Source of the DNA: Bipolaris cookei
Lineage: Eukaryota > Ascomycota > Dothideomycetes > Pleosporales > Pleosporaceae
DNA: 64,000 bases
NCBI GenBank assembly: GCA_002286855.1
Contig: NRSV01000108.1
Span: 1-64,000 of the forward strand
Direction: 5' to 3'
The translations under genes and the position numbers were made by a program. Shown one piece after another: positions 55,395 through 64,000 of this stretch (position 1 is the first letter of the stretch; every line of letters begins with the position of its first letter). The notes under the pieces were generated by a model. The model saw only the letters and a program-made list of their open reading frames with translations. It ran no database searches and had not been told where the DNA came from.

Positions 55395-55510
55395 TTTTAT
55401 TATTATTATTATTGTTATTATTATTGATTAACGTTCTGTTTCAGCCTGAGGGCTATATAAGACGTGCAGGCTGAAGGCCTGCAGGTAGCTACGTGGGTTT
55501 ATCAATTTGG
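55395..55510 (-). mobile_element. LINE-like 3' end with AAT tail, minus strand
   Basis: On the minus strand a CAGGCCTTCAGCCTG hairpin is followed by CTTATATAGCCC and then AATAATAATAAC repeats, like the 3' ends of the LINE copies (hairpin, CTTACATA, AAT tail) but from another family. Confidence 0.5.
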
Positions 55511-55674
55511 TGTAGGTGGGGGAGGGGCTATCTAAATCGAGGTGAGGCTCATAGCCTAGTGTAACTGGAACTATTGGGCCTGAGTAAATGTTGCACTTCA
55601 GGATAAGTGTTTTGGGCCGGTGGCAAGACCAACTATACATGAATTAGTAATGCTGATCTCAAAAGCTTAGTCAT

Positions 55675-55712
55675 GCCCAAATGCCCCATGGGCGCCCATG
55701 GGGCACTTGGGC
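55675..55712. repeat. 38-bp near-perfect palindrome
   Basis: Two 19-bp arms with one mismatch and no loop, centred on ATGGGCGCCCAT. The inner 24 bp are perfectly self-complementary. No associated element could be defined. Confidence 0.8.
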
Positions 55713-55759
55713 TGGGCTAGGTCTATTCGGGCAACTTGAACTGCCCAATCATGTCAATC

Positions 55760-57072
55760 GCTGGTCCGAGTTATCAAGCAAGTTGACGCTCCATACGCTG
55801 CCAGTGCCTCACTCGATATATTCAAAGCCGAGGAAATCTGGAACTCAGACCGCAGCAAGCCAATACCTCATCAATCTCAACTCTCTACTGTTCCTGCCGA
55901 ATACCTGCGCTATTATCGTACCATCTATTTGAGAAAGGCAAATATTCATGGAGGTGCCGTTGGAGCGACAATAAAAGGCTAGTTGTCTCCATACAACAAC
56001 GAGAAACGATCAAGAGACGATGCAAATAAGCTAATAAAGCTCTGCTTCTGTGGCGACAGTCATTTTTGGGGTTGATGCCCGTACATCGATACAACGCTTC
56101 AGCAACGAGGATCCGTGCGAGACCCTGAAAAAGCCAAGAAGATTGCTGATTTCGAGGCTAAGGACAGTCGTGGGATACTAAACAAGGTTCGGGAAAAGAA
56201 TCGACGCTTTAAGAGGTATAAGATCAGGGATGGTAGCAAGCATAGCAAAGCGTCAGACTCTGATTCGATAGAAATTGACGCAGAAGACCCACTAACTGGT
56301 GATACCCCGCACGAAGCATATGCCGTCTTTTCTTCCGCGTTCAACAACCAGAGAGCGTCTCAACAATATCCGCTCGTCCACTCATAGACGTTAGATCCAA
56401 CCACTGATATTCATATCTGCAACAACCCTGCAGAACTCAATTGGAAAGCTCCGGCAGCTAATGGTGACATTGTCCTCGCAGGAGGAACTGAGACGAAAAT
56501 CGAGGCATGGGGTGAATTCAAGCTTCTTCTATAGACACTAAATGGCATCAAGACAACGACACTCAAGCGCGTGGCTCTACTCCAATACTTCTTCACTAGC
56601 CTAGTCTGACTATCGCATCTCTCCTTATCAAATATTCATTTCGGCTCGGGAAGAAACCTTCTGTACAAAGCGGTCAACAACTCTTGTAAGAACGTAGCAA
56701 GCCTTGCCCAGCTAGGTCATTGGCTAGTCGTGCACCGCACCTAACCTCCACCAATCCAATTAGCTTAACCCGCAGCTTACGCAGCCCATCAATGCAGGCC
56801 TCAGTACTCAGCTCAACCACTCAAACCTCGAGTGCTTACCAAATCTCAGCTTCATGTCCTAATGACACATGCGGGCAATTGCGCTATCGATCATCTAACA
56901 GAAAACGTTCGGGGCATTCAACCACCTACAGGCTCCGCACCACATACAATCGACTGCGAAGAGTGCTCACAGAACAAAGCCCATCAGATCATCTCTCGTC
57001 GTATGGGACATGAAATTGGCGCATCTCATCCATTCGAAACAGTTGCAATCGATATTATCAAGTTTGACGTCA
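55760..57072 (+). mobile_element. Ty1/Copia pol remnant
   Basis: Decayed plus-strand frames. 56115-56387 is a charged linker (KKIADFEAKDSRGILNKVRE). Then LDPTTDIHICNNPAELNWKA, a protease-like region whose usual DSGA is DPTT. Then the gag-pre-integrase HHCC-like segment (SQLHVLMTHAGNCAIDHLTE, TIDCEECSQNKAHQ) and the integrase start HPFETVAIDIIKFDVM, cut by LTR-beta at 57073. Stops are frequent. Confidence 0.7.
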
Positions 57073-57344
57073 TGTGAGGGGCTGCGCAAAGGGTGCCGAT
57101 ACCTGGTAACAGAATTGTATTCGATAGAGAGCTAAGCTTCTAAGCTACGTAGCTAGTTGCCCGAGTAACAATCGGCCGATAGAATCTAGGTGCTCTGGGT
57201 GACGCTCGGATTCTGTCTGACATCTGAACGTAGTTTAGATAGTATGCGCGCCGAATCCCGGTGCTCTAGGTGGCATCTGGATTCTATGAGCAAGCCGAGA
57301 TTCCATTGAGGAACAATATACGAACTAGGCTCTAGCCTATCACA
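57073..57344 (-). mobile_element. Diverged LTR, family beta (272 bp)
   Basis: Minus strand TGTGATAGGCTAGAGCCTAG to GCGCAGCCCCTCACA. About as long as the two identical copies but with many differences. Flanks CGTCA and CTTGC do not match, so both sides may have been rearranged. Confidence 0.68.
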
Positions 57345-59129
57345 CTTGCGATAGAGCAGCTAAATCGGATGGAGCGCCTCAATCCACCACCGATCGTTTT
57401 TGACGCTTGTTCTTGGAGGTGGGCGCTCGTGAGGCTATACGCTTGCGTTTTGGAGCTTGGTGTTGGGTTTTTTGGCATTACGAGCTCCTTTTTGACGCGC
57501 GCGTTCAGCTGTTTTCTTAGCTCGCTCAAGCTTACGCATATCATTAAGCCTCAATTGTTCAGCGCGACTCTCCTCGCACTCAAATTGACACTGCAATTAA
57601 GCCTTCTCACGACCTTTCTTAGCCGGATATTTCTGAAGTTGCAACTCCATCTCATCCTGCTGACGTACGCGCTCTCGAAACTGAGCCTCGCGGACCTTAC
57701 GAGGTGACCAGAAGACAGCTCCACCATGGTACTCCTCGCGCTGTTGAAGTTCAAGAGCTTTGCCCTTGCCCTTGTGCTTCTGTTTGTGCGAAAGAGCTGC
57801 TCTTGATCCCTGCATCTCATGACGCAGTAGCTCATTTTGAACATGGAGATGATGGAATGGATTGCTGAGCTTTTTGGCTTCATTCTCAGCTTCATCTTCA
57901 GCGGCTTCTCATACTAGCTGCCGCAGGTGACGCCAATCACTTGGAGAGAGCCGAGATCGCTTGTGGTGGCTCTCATCAGATGTTGAGCTAAAATCTTCAA
58001 GTATAACGTCGGTTTCCCTTCTTAACTGAGACGAGGCCGTGGGCATCATGAAGATGGTTAGTGCGCTCATTTGAGTAGCTAGTAGAGAGTGGTTTAAACA
58101 TCACCACATCGAGCGGTTGCAGCGTGTGATTTGAATGAGGTAGAAATACCATAACAAGTATCTTATAGGAGATTGCAATACTCAATAAACTCAGGGGTAA
58201 GGCGAGATCCATGGCTATCAAGGATGAGCAATCACCATCTCCCTGGTTTGTTCTTCGTGCAGCGATGAAAAACTTGCTCAAGCCATGCCAACCCAACGTC
58301 ATTATTGCTCCAACCTGATGGGGTTGATACTATAAACGCCTCATGCTCAACAGCAGTACTTCCTTCTAGCCAGTTTGATTTAATGGCTCCTCGCACTGAT
58401 GCGTAGAAAGGGCCTGGCGGTAATGAGCTCCTATCAGCGCAGATGCAATCTAGGAGCGTCAAAAACTCACGCGATCTATCTTGAAGTGATACTCTAACCT
58501 CTTTCTTATCCCATTGACGCTTGCTAAAGATCCTCTTGCCTGTGCCAACGATCCCAATAAGGAAGCTCTTCTCATCTATATTGTATATATCACCAGCCTC
58601 AAGGCAATACTCCTCAAGCTTTTGATGCAGAAGGCCGAAGTAAGCCTCATACTTCATTAGAGAATTAGCTTGGTGGCGCGTACGATCCATGGCGCTGGTC
58701 CTCTTTGAGATGAGCTCATTATTATTCCAATTGATGAAGCGCGAAACCCAGCGCTCAGAGACCTTCTCTTTCGCTAGAGCTGACGAGAAATTCCTGATCA
58801 TCTCTCTTGTAGGTGGTAAGCCTCTCTTAGTCAGCTTTTGAATATATAGTATAAGCCCCGACTCTTGTGGTGGGCTGAACTTGCGTCCATTTGATGGCTG
58901 GGTGCCCGCTGGGGCCTGTATGCCTGTATGCCTTCGGCTTAACGTCGTACGATCAATTTTGTGTTTCATAGCCACTTATTTGTATGAGAAGTACTCTCCT
59001 AGCTTGCAAAATTCGACATCTTTAATCGCAGCTTGAATCGGATCCATAATGGTTGAGTTATGACACGTCAAAGTTGTGGTGTTACTACTGTTTTATTGTT
59101 GGGGTGGCTCGCCCGGTGTCCGTACACGG
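57345..59129 (-). mobile_element. Pogo-type transposon (pogo-B), left end lost
   Basis: Right end (inverted) CCGTGTACGGACACCGGGCG with TA at 59130-59131. Minus strand, start near 59046: HKIDRTTLSRRHTGIQAPAG (helix-turn-helix), KEKVSERWVSRFINWNNNEL (CENP-B-like), YNIDEKSFLIGIVGTGKRIF with the first aspartate, PSGWSNNDVGLAWLEQVFHR; then frameshifts, LDGHGSR-like and HTLQPLDVVMFKPLSTSYSN, and a basic C-terminus with QQREEYHGGAVFWSPRKVRE, near-identical in plan to pogo-A. Ends at LTR-beta on the left. Confidence 0.82.
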
Positions 59130-59131
59130 TA

Positions 59132-60226
59132 AGCGAGTGGCCACCCTTGTTAATCTTTCAATCTTCTGCACGTTATTGCTTCGCACTACAACCTTCTACT
59201 AGAAAATGTAGTGTATAGAATTAATCGCTAACTTTTACTATTTATTTTTCGCACGTGCGGGAATTATTTCCTGTCTCGCCGCATTGCTTGCAGTGCCTTT
59301 TATGCTGCTTGCCTGTACCTGTTCGGGTCCTACCTTCACGCGTTTCCCCATCTGCCTGCGCTCTAACTTCTAGTTCGGCTATTGGTTCCTCTGCCTGTTC
59401 CTTTGAAAGGCCCCCGCCCTCTTGGATCCGCTTCTGCTTCCGCGATTTACGCTCAGAAGCAGCCTTATTTGACGCTTCAAGTTGCAGCACTCGGGCTGCT
59501 AGCAACGTCTGCAAATGCAGTATCATCTCAATGCCCTTTTCAAGCTGATTAAGCACATTAACCATAGAAGATGGTGAGGAACCCTGATGCAATGACTACT
59601 TTCACGCAGTTCCCGACACCTATAGTAAAGCCAGTCTCATCAAAGTTGTAGGTATCTTCGTCCTGGATGCTATACTTGGCCTTGACATTGCGTACAAGGT
59701 CGAACCAGGGCCTAATCACATCTGGATCACTACATAAGACCCTCTGGTAATCGTGCTGCCTCATCATTCGCGACTTGAGCTCAGGCTCGCGTTTAACGAA
59801 GTTTGAAGCTCATCGTGGGCCAACAGGCTTTGCATCACGCGCAGCGCGCAGTTGATTAGCCATATCTTTAACGCAACGCAGTGTTAGGCAAATCCTTGGG
59901 CATCTAGTTTCTTGATATAGTGTTTAAGCACCTCCTCTTCAGTCTTTTCAAGGCTTGATGGTTTGGGATGAGTATAACATTTCGACATCTTCTCAGCGCG
60001 TCGGCGGCGGAGGATTGTCCAAGACTCGTTGTAAGTAATGGCAGCGCGTTGCACACTTATTTTTACTGGCGATTGAATTGCTTGGAGAGTTGCTTTAATC
60101 CTCTCTTCTTTTGAGAGCTTCTCAAGATCAGATGGTTGAGACATCGTAGTTCGGAGTTTGGAGGCGTTGAAAATTAATGAGGGTGGCCACTCGCCTAGCA
60201 TGGCCACTCGGTTGTCACTCACGTTA
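59132..60226 (-). mobile_element. Pogo derivative with internally deleted core (pogo-J)
   Basis: Right end (inverted) ACGTGAGTGACAACCGAGTG with TA at 60227-60228. The left end keeps only AAGCGAGTGGCCACCC, cut by pogo-B insertion. N-terminus MSQPSDLEKLSKEERIKATL and helix-turn-helix ISVQRAAITYNESWTILRRR differ from pogo-I, whereas 59270-59881 is identical to 50234-50845, including the deletion junction and the zinc-knuckle part CKQCGETG. Confidence 0.82.
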
Positions 60227-60228
60227 GT

Positions 60229-60368
60229 AGTTTGCCAAAACCCCCGGTTACATCCATAACTCTTTTCCACTACGAATCGCCAGACAACACTCACGGAACA
60301 CTAACGTAAAGCCCACAGGCCCTAGTAAGGATCCGGACAGAGAAGTATAGATTCAAACCCTGTGTAAG
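60229..60368 (+). mobile_element. Partial LTR, family delta
   Basis: Resembles 35905-36052 (CCGGTTACATCCATAA, TACGAATCGCCAGACAAC, AAACCCTGTGTAAG). The left part is absent where pogo-J ends, so pogo-J or a deletion cut it. Confidence 0.65.
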
Positions 60369-60657
60369 ATTGATGGCATAACTTTGTTAATCCTGCATCA
60401 AGCCTAAGAAGGGCTGCTAGAATCTCAATAAACAAAAGTTTCCTCGGAAGCACTTTCGAAAGTACGGTTTCATATGTTGTGCAAGACTTGATAGCTTTAA
60501 GTTACAGAAGGTGATGGCATTTTGCATGCGTAACGCACGAGAGGTGATATGTGTAAGACGTGTTTTTTGGTTAAGCTATGAATCTTTAAAAAAGCAATCG
60601 GGTGTCGTTATGATCATGGTGTCGTTTGATGGCTCTACATTACCAAAGCAAAGTATC
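60369..60657. other. Spacer 3' of the methyltransferase gene
   Basis: No feature recognised; likely 3' UTR and flank. A CTTTCGAAAG-like Tc1 end motif (GCACTTTCGAAAGTACGG, about 60450) may be a relic. Confidence 0.35.
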
Positions 60658-61614
60658 CTAAGATACGGTAGAGATGGCGAGTTGATCCTATTCATGTTAT
60701 TAAAATTTTCAACAGGGGAGGTCTGCTACTCACAGGGGCTCCAAAAGGAAGAATGAAATCTGCTGTCTTCGTCGCATAGCTAAATCCATCTGGTGAGGCC
60801 TCCGCCTTGCCCGCCTGGACATATGCTAGATACTCTGGGGCGCCCGGGAAGACAATGTTATCGGCTATAACAACAGAGCCAGATTTGAGCAGGGAGAGCT
60901 TTTCGCATAATTGCAAGTCGGGAATGTAAAAATGTTTCCAATGATCCAGAAGCATGAAATCTACAGCGCTTTTCGCCACTGTTCCCTCCTTGACAAGGCG
61001 TGCCAACGACTCCGAAGCTGAGCCAACATGTATGGTGACAACGTCTCGTAATCCTGCTAGATCTACGAGACTGGCAGCTACAGCTGCGTTTATGGGGTTC
61101 ATTTCGAACGACACGTAGCGAACGCGCTGTCCCGGGCCAGCTCGGCCCACCATGGCGCTGGCAAGGCAGATGGCAGAGTAGCCAACATAGGAGCCGAATT
61201 CGAGAAATAAGGTCGGTGCAGGCTCAGCAGTAGTGAGAAGGTTCGTTATGAACTCGCGTTTCTCTGCTCCAATGGTCATCAATCCTCGCGGGACGGTGGC
61301 AGCGAAGTCGTCGATAGCATTGCAGACCGCATCTGGATTGCCACGTATTTGTTCCAGATCCGGGCGGCTGTATACGTATTTTAATAGCGCAAGCTCTTCA
61401 GCACCTTGATTCTATCGATACAAGTCAGCCCTTTTTTCGAAGTGGGACCGCTGGATGCTGCAAATCGTACATGATCGGCTGCGACAGTGGTATTAATGAA
61501 GCCAGCACTATTTGCGGATTTGGGTGCTGAGCCGTCGACAAGTGCATCGGTATTAAATTCCTTTGAAGTACCTCCCACGGGAGTAGCAGTGTTTGAGGGG
61601 AGGGCAGCCGACAT
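60658..61614 (-). CDS. Catechol-O-methyltransferase-like enzyme, 288 aa
   Basis: SAM-dependent O-methyltransferase of the COMT type, expected to methylate a catechol-like hydroxyl with a divalent metal. Proposed exons on the minus strand: 61614-61449, 61404-60734 and 60687-60658. Introns are 44 nt (weak GTCCCA donor, AATCAAG acceptor) and 46 nt (GTGAGT...TAATAAC...ATAG). They restore GAEELALLKYVYSRPDLEQI and a C-terminus PFGAPDQLAISTVS typical of the family. Motifs: TIGAEKREFI, the SAM-binding LFLEFGSYVGYSAICLA, the acidic SFEMNPINAAVAASL, the metal-site VDFMLLDHWKHFYIPDLQLC and VVIADNIVFPGAPEYL. Without the last intron the frame ends at 60692 (295-residue-scale variant). The gene looks intact although transposons lie on both sides. 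Substrate unknown; catabolism of plant or own phenolics is possible. Confidence 0.82.
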
Positions 61615-61916
61615 CTTTCTTCAATTCAAGATCTCTGTGTAGCGTAGCAAAGTTGTGTTGATGATAATCAACATTAGCAGTACGTTATGTATCTAATGCA
61701 TCATATATACAAAACACTATTAGTTCGTGATTTGCGATGCAAAAGTTGGCCGTGTCGGTCCGTTTCGGGTACATTTGATTCGGTGACTGCACCCATTGCA
61801 ACCCCAGCATGTATTAGTAGCAGTCTGCACACGGAGATAGGTGTTTGTAACGCAGCGCGCGCATTGCCGGAGATAGTAGATACGGAGATAAACGTTCTCA
61901 AATAATCGCCATGCTA
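61615..61916. promoter_or_regulatory. Presumed promoter of the methyltransferase gene
   Basis: 300 bases between the methyltransferase start and the Tc1-F left end. No ORF of interest and no defined site. The Tc1-F insertion may limit or alter this promoter. Confidence 0.4.
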
Positions 61917-61918
61917 TA

Positions 61919-63436
61919 CGGAGGACGCTTTCAAAAGTTCCTGCCAGACAGGGGTTCTTAGAACCACCGAAATGCTACCGAAATACAGCCGATCTATGGA
62001 ACGCTTCTCTGCTTAAAATATCTTCTACCTTCATGATACTCATTACCGCCTTCAAGCTCAATAATCTGTTGAATGTGTGACGGGATCCGCTCTATCCAAG
62101 CTTGAATTTGGTGTTGAGGTAGCTCACTCCAGACTTGATACCAAGCCTTAGTTGCCTGTGCTCGAGACTTTGGAGCACCTTTCTTGGTTGTTCTTCTCTG
62201 TCCACGACCAAGCTGGCTCGATAGCATTTAGATCAGGCGAGTTAGTACACCAGAAAAGTCTCTGGATACTTTGCATATACTAGAGCTTGGGCATGGTGGA
62301 TGTGAGAATGAGCCTTGTCTTCTTGGACGATTGTATCAGGCCATCCTTTAGCCACTCTTTGACAAAAGGAAGAAGCTTCAGGACAAGAACCTGACGTTGG
62401 TAACGCCATCAGTCAACGCCTCTACCACTCTCTCGCGTAAGCTTACCAGTCTTTGCCGTAAATTTCCATGTTGGAGTTCTGCCTCTTTTGCTTCTAAGGC
62501 CACGCCGTCTTGCTCCTATTTCCATCTCCCAGTTAGATTTCATGGTAGGCTCAAGTATCTTATTTATCTCATTGATCTGAGCAGCAGCCTCCTTTCTCTC
62601 TTGCGCAGTCTCAGGTTTCAAAAATGAGATGGACCTTTCTTATCGTACGAGAAACAACCCCAGAACACGAACTCAGAGTATCCCTTCCACCTCTCTCGGA
62701 TACAAGACTTAACAAAGGCTTCGTCCGACTTTCTCCATACACGATAGCCACCTCAGCGGTAGTTCAAGATCACCGAAGTCTCGTCTGACCAGATAACATT
62801 CTTCCAGTCCTCAAGCGTCCAGTCTTTATGGGCTAGACACCAGGCCAGCCTTTCCCGTCTCATCTTCTTCATCAACCCAGGCTTCCTCGTCGGCTTGGTC
62901 TTGTTGTATCTGGCTGTCTTGAGTACTCTTTACACGTTGATAGACAAAACGTTAAGACCAAGAAGACTTAGTTCACCGCTAGATCAGCACAGCTCTTCTC
63001 TCGCCCATATCGATCGCGGTATACTTTCTGGAAAACCTCCTCTTGAACTACCTCTTGTTTTCGTGGACTACTTGAGCAAAGGGCGTCTTCAAGATACTCT
63101 AGACGAAGCTTGACGATAGGGGCGCTTGGCTCGTATCCTCGCTCGCAGGCTCTACCACAAATCGCGTTGATCGTGCGTGGTGGAATGCCAGTAAGCTCGC
63201 TAATTTGGGTGGTAGACTTCCCTACAAAAGGAGATTTAAGCGTCACGATCAAGGCACGGGTCGAAATATCAGTATTAAGAGCCATCTCAACACTAAAAAT
63301 TTAGGTATATTAGTATATCTAGAGCTTTAAAACGGGTGGACAGCTCACCAAAACCACTGCTGGTTGCCAAGAAACTCGGTCCGATAGGCCAACTAATAAG
63401 GCCGGCGCTGGCAGGAACATTTGAAAGCGTCTTCCG
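61919..63436 (-). mobile_element. Tc1/mariner element (Tc1-F), 1518 bp
   Basis: Ends CGGAGGACGCTTTCAAAAGT and (inverted) CGGAAGACGCTTTCAAATGT, TA at 61917-61918 and 63437-63438. Minus-strand transposase from 63285: MALNTDISTRALIVTLKSPF, FVGKSTTQISELTGIPPRTI (HTH), then degenerate frames with WSDETSV near 62790, a lysine/arginine-rich insert, and SPDLNAIE near 62230 (third block). Several frame breaks. Same family as Tc1-E. Confidence 0.83.
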
Positions 63437-63572
63437 TACGACTTATTTGAATGGCCATAATCGAGTGTCCGGTAACCAATCGAAAAATTAGCGCTGGCCG
63501 AATTGGATGCATGAAGGATAATCAGTGCGTAATACGGAAGGGTAAAACCGCTCATCAATCTCACGGCAACTA

Positions 63573-64000
63573 CCGTGCCTGTGCGCAGTGTGCCCGGATT
63601 CGGATCATGCCCCGCCGAACATCATGACGCGTCTCAACACCACAACTTTGACGCGCAATAACTCAACAAACATGGCTCTAATTGACGATGCGACTGCAGA
63701 TCTGAACTCGCGAAAACCAGGAGAACAATGTACGCTAAGAGAAATTGTTGAAAAATGGGGCGTTAACCGCTCAACGCTGGGGCGGAGGTGGCGACGCGTG
63801 ACAGGGTCAAAAGAAGCTGGTAACGCCCAATGACAAGCACTCAGCCCACAACAGGAGTTGGGGCTTATACTATAACGTGCACCACCAGTAAGCTGGCGCC
63901 CGGTGGGCAAAATTCCCGGTACTCCCAAATAGCTTGTACTTTGTAGCTCTTGCCAATTGTCACCTACGCCTTCTAAAGATTTTTTCCAAATCATATGATT
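63573..64000 (+). mobile_element. Start of another pogo-type transposon (pogo-L), truncated by window end
   Basis: TA at 63571-63572, then CCGTGCCTGTGCGCAG, a pogo-A-like end. The plus-strand frame 63672-63833 reads MALIDDATADLNSRKPGEQC, LREIVEKWGVNRSTLGRRWR (helix-turn-helix), a TGA, then LSPQQELGLIL before similarity fades near 63870. It may be broken there or continue beyond the window. Confidence 0.65.

Noticed and set aside
63880..63935. Right terminus of pogo-L (GCCCGGTGGGCAAAATTCCC)
   Set aside because: It resembles the left end only in being GC-rich; the repeats do not align, so no right end is claimed.
1..64000. A Starship-type giant element or a secondary metabolite cluster
   Set aside because: No DUF3435 tyrosine recombinase, polyketide synthase or peptide synthetase sequence was seen; the accessory content is explained by ordinary transposons.
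1..64000. tRNA or rRNA genes
   Set aside because: I scanned for conserved tRNA arms and rRNA blocks by eye and found none apart from the anticodon-arm match in the Copia primer site; a covariance-model scan would be needed to be sure.

Overview
The window looks like a repeat-rich stretch of a filamentous ascomycete chromosome. A Dothideomycete of the Pleosporales is my best guess, from the short introns (about 44-127 nt), the alpha-aminoadipate lysine gene, and a load of pogo, hAT, Tc1, LINE and Copia-like elements with RIP-like C-to-T/G-to-A decay. The species is inferred, not shown.

Gene-bearing islands: (1) 1.3-7.2 kb, plus strand: an F-box protein, a DUF1769 protein, homoisocitrate dehydrogenase (LYS12) and a small cysteine-rich secreted protein. 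(2) 9.6-14.1 kb: a decayed dynamin-like GTPase on the minus strand and two weak hypothetical ORFs. (3) 14.7-26.3 kb: a minus-strand RING-like gene split by a hAT transposon that itself carries a pogo element and a solo LTR. (4) 26.9-31.3 kb: a SETD6/Rkm4-type ribosomal lysine methyltransferase (minus) and an MFSD1-like MFS transporter (plus). (5) 42.2-42.8 kb: an NTF2/SnoaL-like secreted protein. (6) 60.7-61.6 kb: a catechol-O-methyltransferase-like enzyme (minus). No pathway links these genes; they are ordinary genes between transposon blocks.

The rest (7.4-9.4, 14.4-19.4, 31.9-41.8, 44.4-60.4 and 61.9-64 kb) is nested transposons. Many insertions could be delimited from the sequence: TA duplications for pogo, Tc1 and Tc1-type MITEs, 8-bp duplications for hAT elements and MITEs, 5-bp duplications for solo LTRs. 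Several decayed transposase frames close up again when inserts are mentally removed, which confirms the nesting order.

A major caution: 16024-21078 and 21341-26394 are the same sequence (two small differences seen) on either side of a 262-base N gap, so the end of one contig equals the start of the next. This is most simply an unmerged assembly overlap, and everything between 21341 and 26394 is probably counted twice.

Most notable biology: a hAT element whose two halves now lie in opposite orientation, joined to two identical 263-bp LTRs with exchanged target duplications; two catalytic-core-deleted pogo derivatives sharing an identical 612-bp core but diverged ends; a tiny 51-bp hAT MITE; a hAT MITE carrying six copies of a 21-bp repeat; a 3' tail module shared by several retroelement families; and a Copia element with a primer-binding site matching the initiator-tRNA anticodon arm.
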